Origin: Pseudomonadota bacterium
GTDB lineage: Bacteria; Myxococcota; Polyangia; GCA-2747355; JACKDQ01
DNA: 6,788 bases
NCBI GenBank assembly: GCA_030591195.1
Contig: JAUVBO010000144.1
Span: 1 to 6,788 of the forward strand
Direction of reading: 5' to 3'
The notes under the pieces are model-generated. The model was given only the letters and a program-made list of their open reading frames with translations. It ran no database searches and had not been told where the DNA came from. The first letter of the stretch is position 1; each line of letters starts with the position of its first letter. The position numbers and the translations under genes were made by a program. Below, in pieces: positions 6,624-6,788 of this stretch.

Positions 6624-6788
6624 ATCAGCGCCCCACTGGCGGCATGCCCGGCGGGAGGATCGTTGGATCGAAGGCGGTCTCATCCCGGGACGACACGGTG
6701 ATCCTGGTGCAGACCCTCGTGGTCAGGGTCCCCCAGGGCCAGCCATTACCGCTGCGGCCGGCGGGCTGCAGCGGCAGCCGACCCGGCC

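Larger units (their letters stand above)
6437..6788. other. Gap without a supportable gene; probable regulatory spacer and possible gene edge
   Basis: No protein-coding frame here can be defended. It contains an AT-rich patch (about 6497-6519, AATATTGTTTTGATTT on the plus strand) that stands out from its surroundings, a perfect palindrome and a bulged inverted repeat. Two frames run off the right edge. One is on the minus strand and stops at 6625, about 54 codons, ending DETAFDPTILPPGMPPVGR. The other is on the plus strand from ATG 6602, about 62 codons. The plus frame has the more gene-like base pattern by codon position (GC1 above GC2), but its ATG has no ribosome site and lies inside the inverted repeat. 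Neither matches a family I know. No consensus promoter was found for the lipoprotein gene. Confidence 0.5.

Noticed and set aside
6510..6701. 63-codon plus-strand frame in the right-hand spacer
   Set aside because: It crosses the palindrome and hairpin, has no ribosome site and shows no recognisable protein features.
1..6788. CRISPR arrays, tRNA or rRNA genes, insertion sequences, prophage attachment sites
   Set aside because: No regularly spaced repeats, no cloverleaf or rRNA-like segments, and no transposase or terminal inverted repeats were seen.

Overview
The window is GC-rich DNA with very high GC at third codon positions. Every recognisable gene lies on the minus strand, so transcription runs from high to low coordinates. 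The mix of genes is a secreted S55-type (SpoIVB-like) protease, a secreted beta-propeller protein, a long-chain prenyl synthase, a degenerate receiver/GGDEF protein and a very cysteine-rich lipoprotein. Together with the base composition this suggests a Myxococcota-like (deltaproteobacterial) organism. That assignment is inference from gene style; no taxonomic marker is present.

Layout in transcription order. (i) 6788-6437 holds no gene I can defend. It contains an AT-rich patch, a perfect 16-bp palindrome and a bulged inverted repeat, so it looks like a regulatory spacer. (ii) 6436-5852 encodes a small lipoprotein with a Pro/acid-rich tether and 18 cysteines in its mature C-terminal domain. 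(iii) 5745-4849 encodes a receiver plus GGDEF protein in which both catalytic centres are lost but the RxxD inhibitory-site motif of the GGDEF domain remains. (iv) A near-consensus sigma-70 promoter (4819-4791) starts a three-gene unit: the S55-family secreted protease-like protein (4753-2921), then after 14 bp a seven-bladed propeller plus beta-sandwich secreted protein (2906-849), then after 74 bp a polyprenyl synthetase (774 to the left edge, C-terminus cut off).

How they may work together: the first two genes of the unit are tightly spaced, both have signal peptides and are probably translated together, so a functional pair in the periplasm or cell envelope is likely, although the substrate is unknown. 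The prenyl synthase, probably for a quinone or carrier-lipid side chain, follows in the same transcript without a visible promoter of its own. The degenerate receiver/GGDEF protein is a candidate c-di-GMP-binding or protein-docking adaptor rather than an enzyme. It is separated from the protease unit by the strong promoter. The most notable item in the window is this doubly degenerate PleD-like protein; the second is the S55 protein, whose Ser and His motifs are in the opposite order to SpoIVB.
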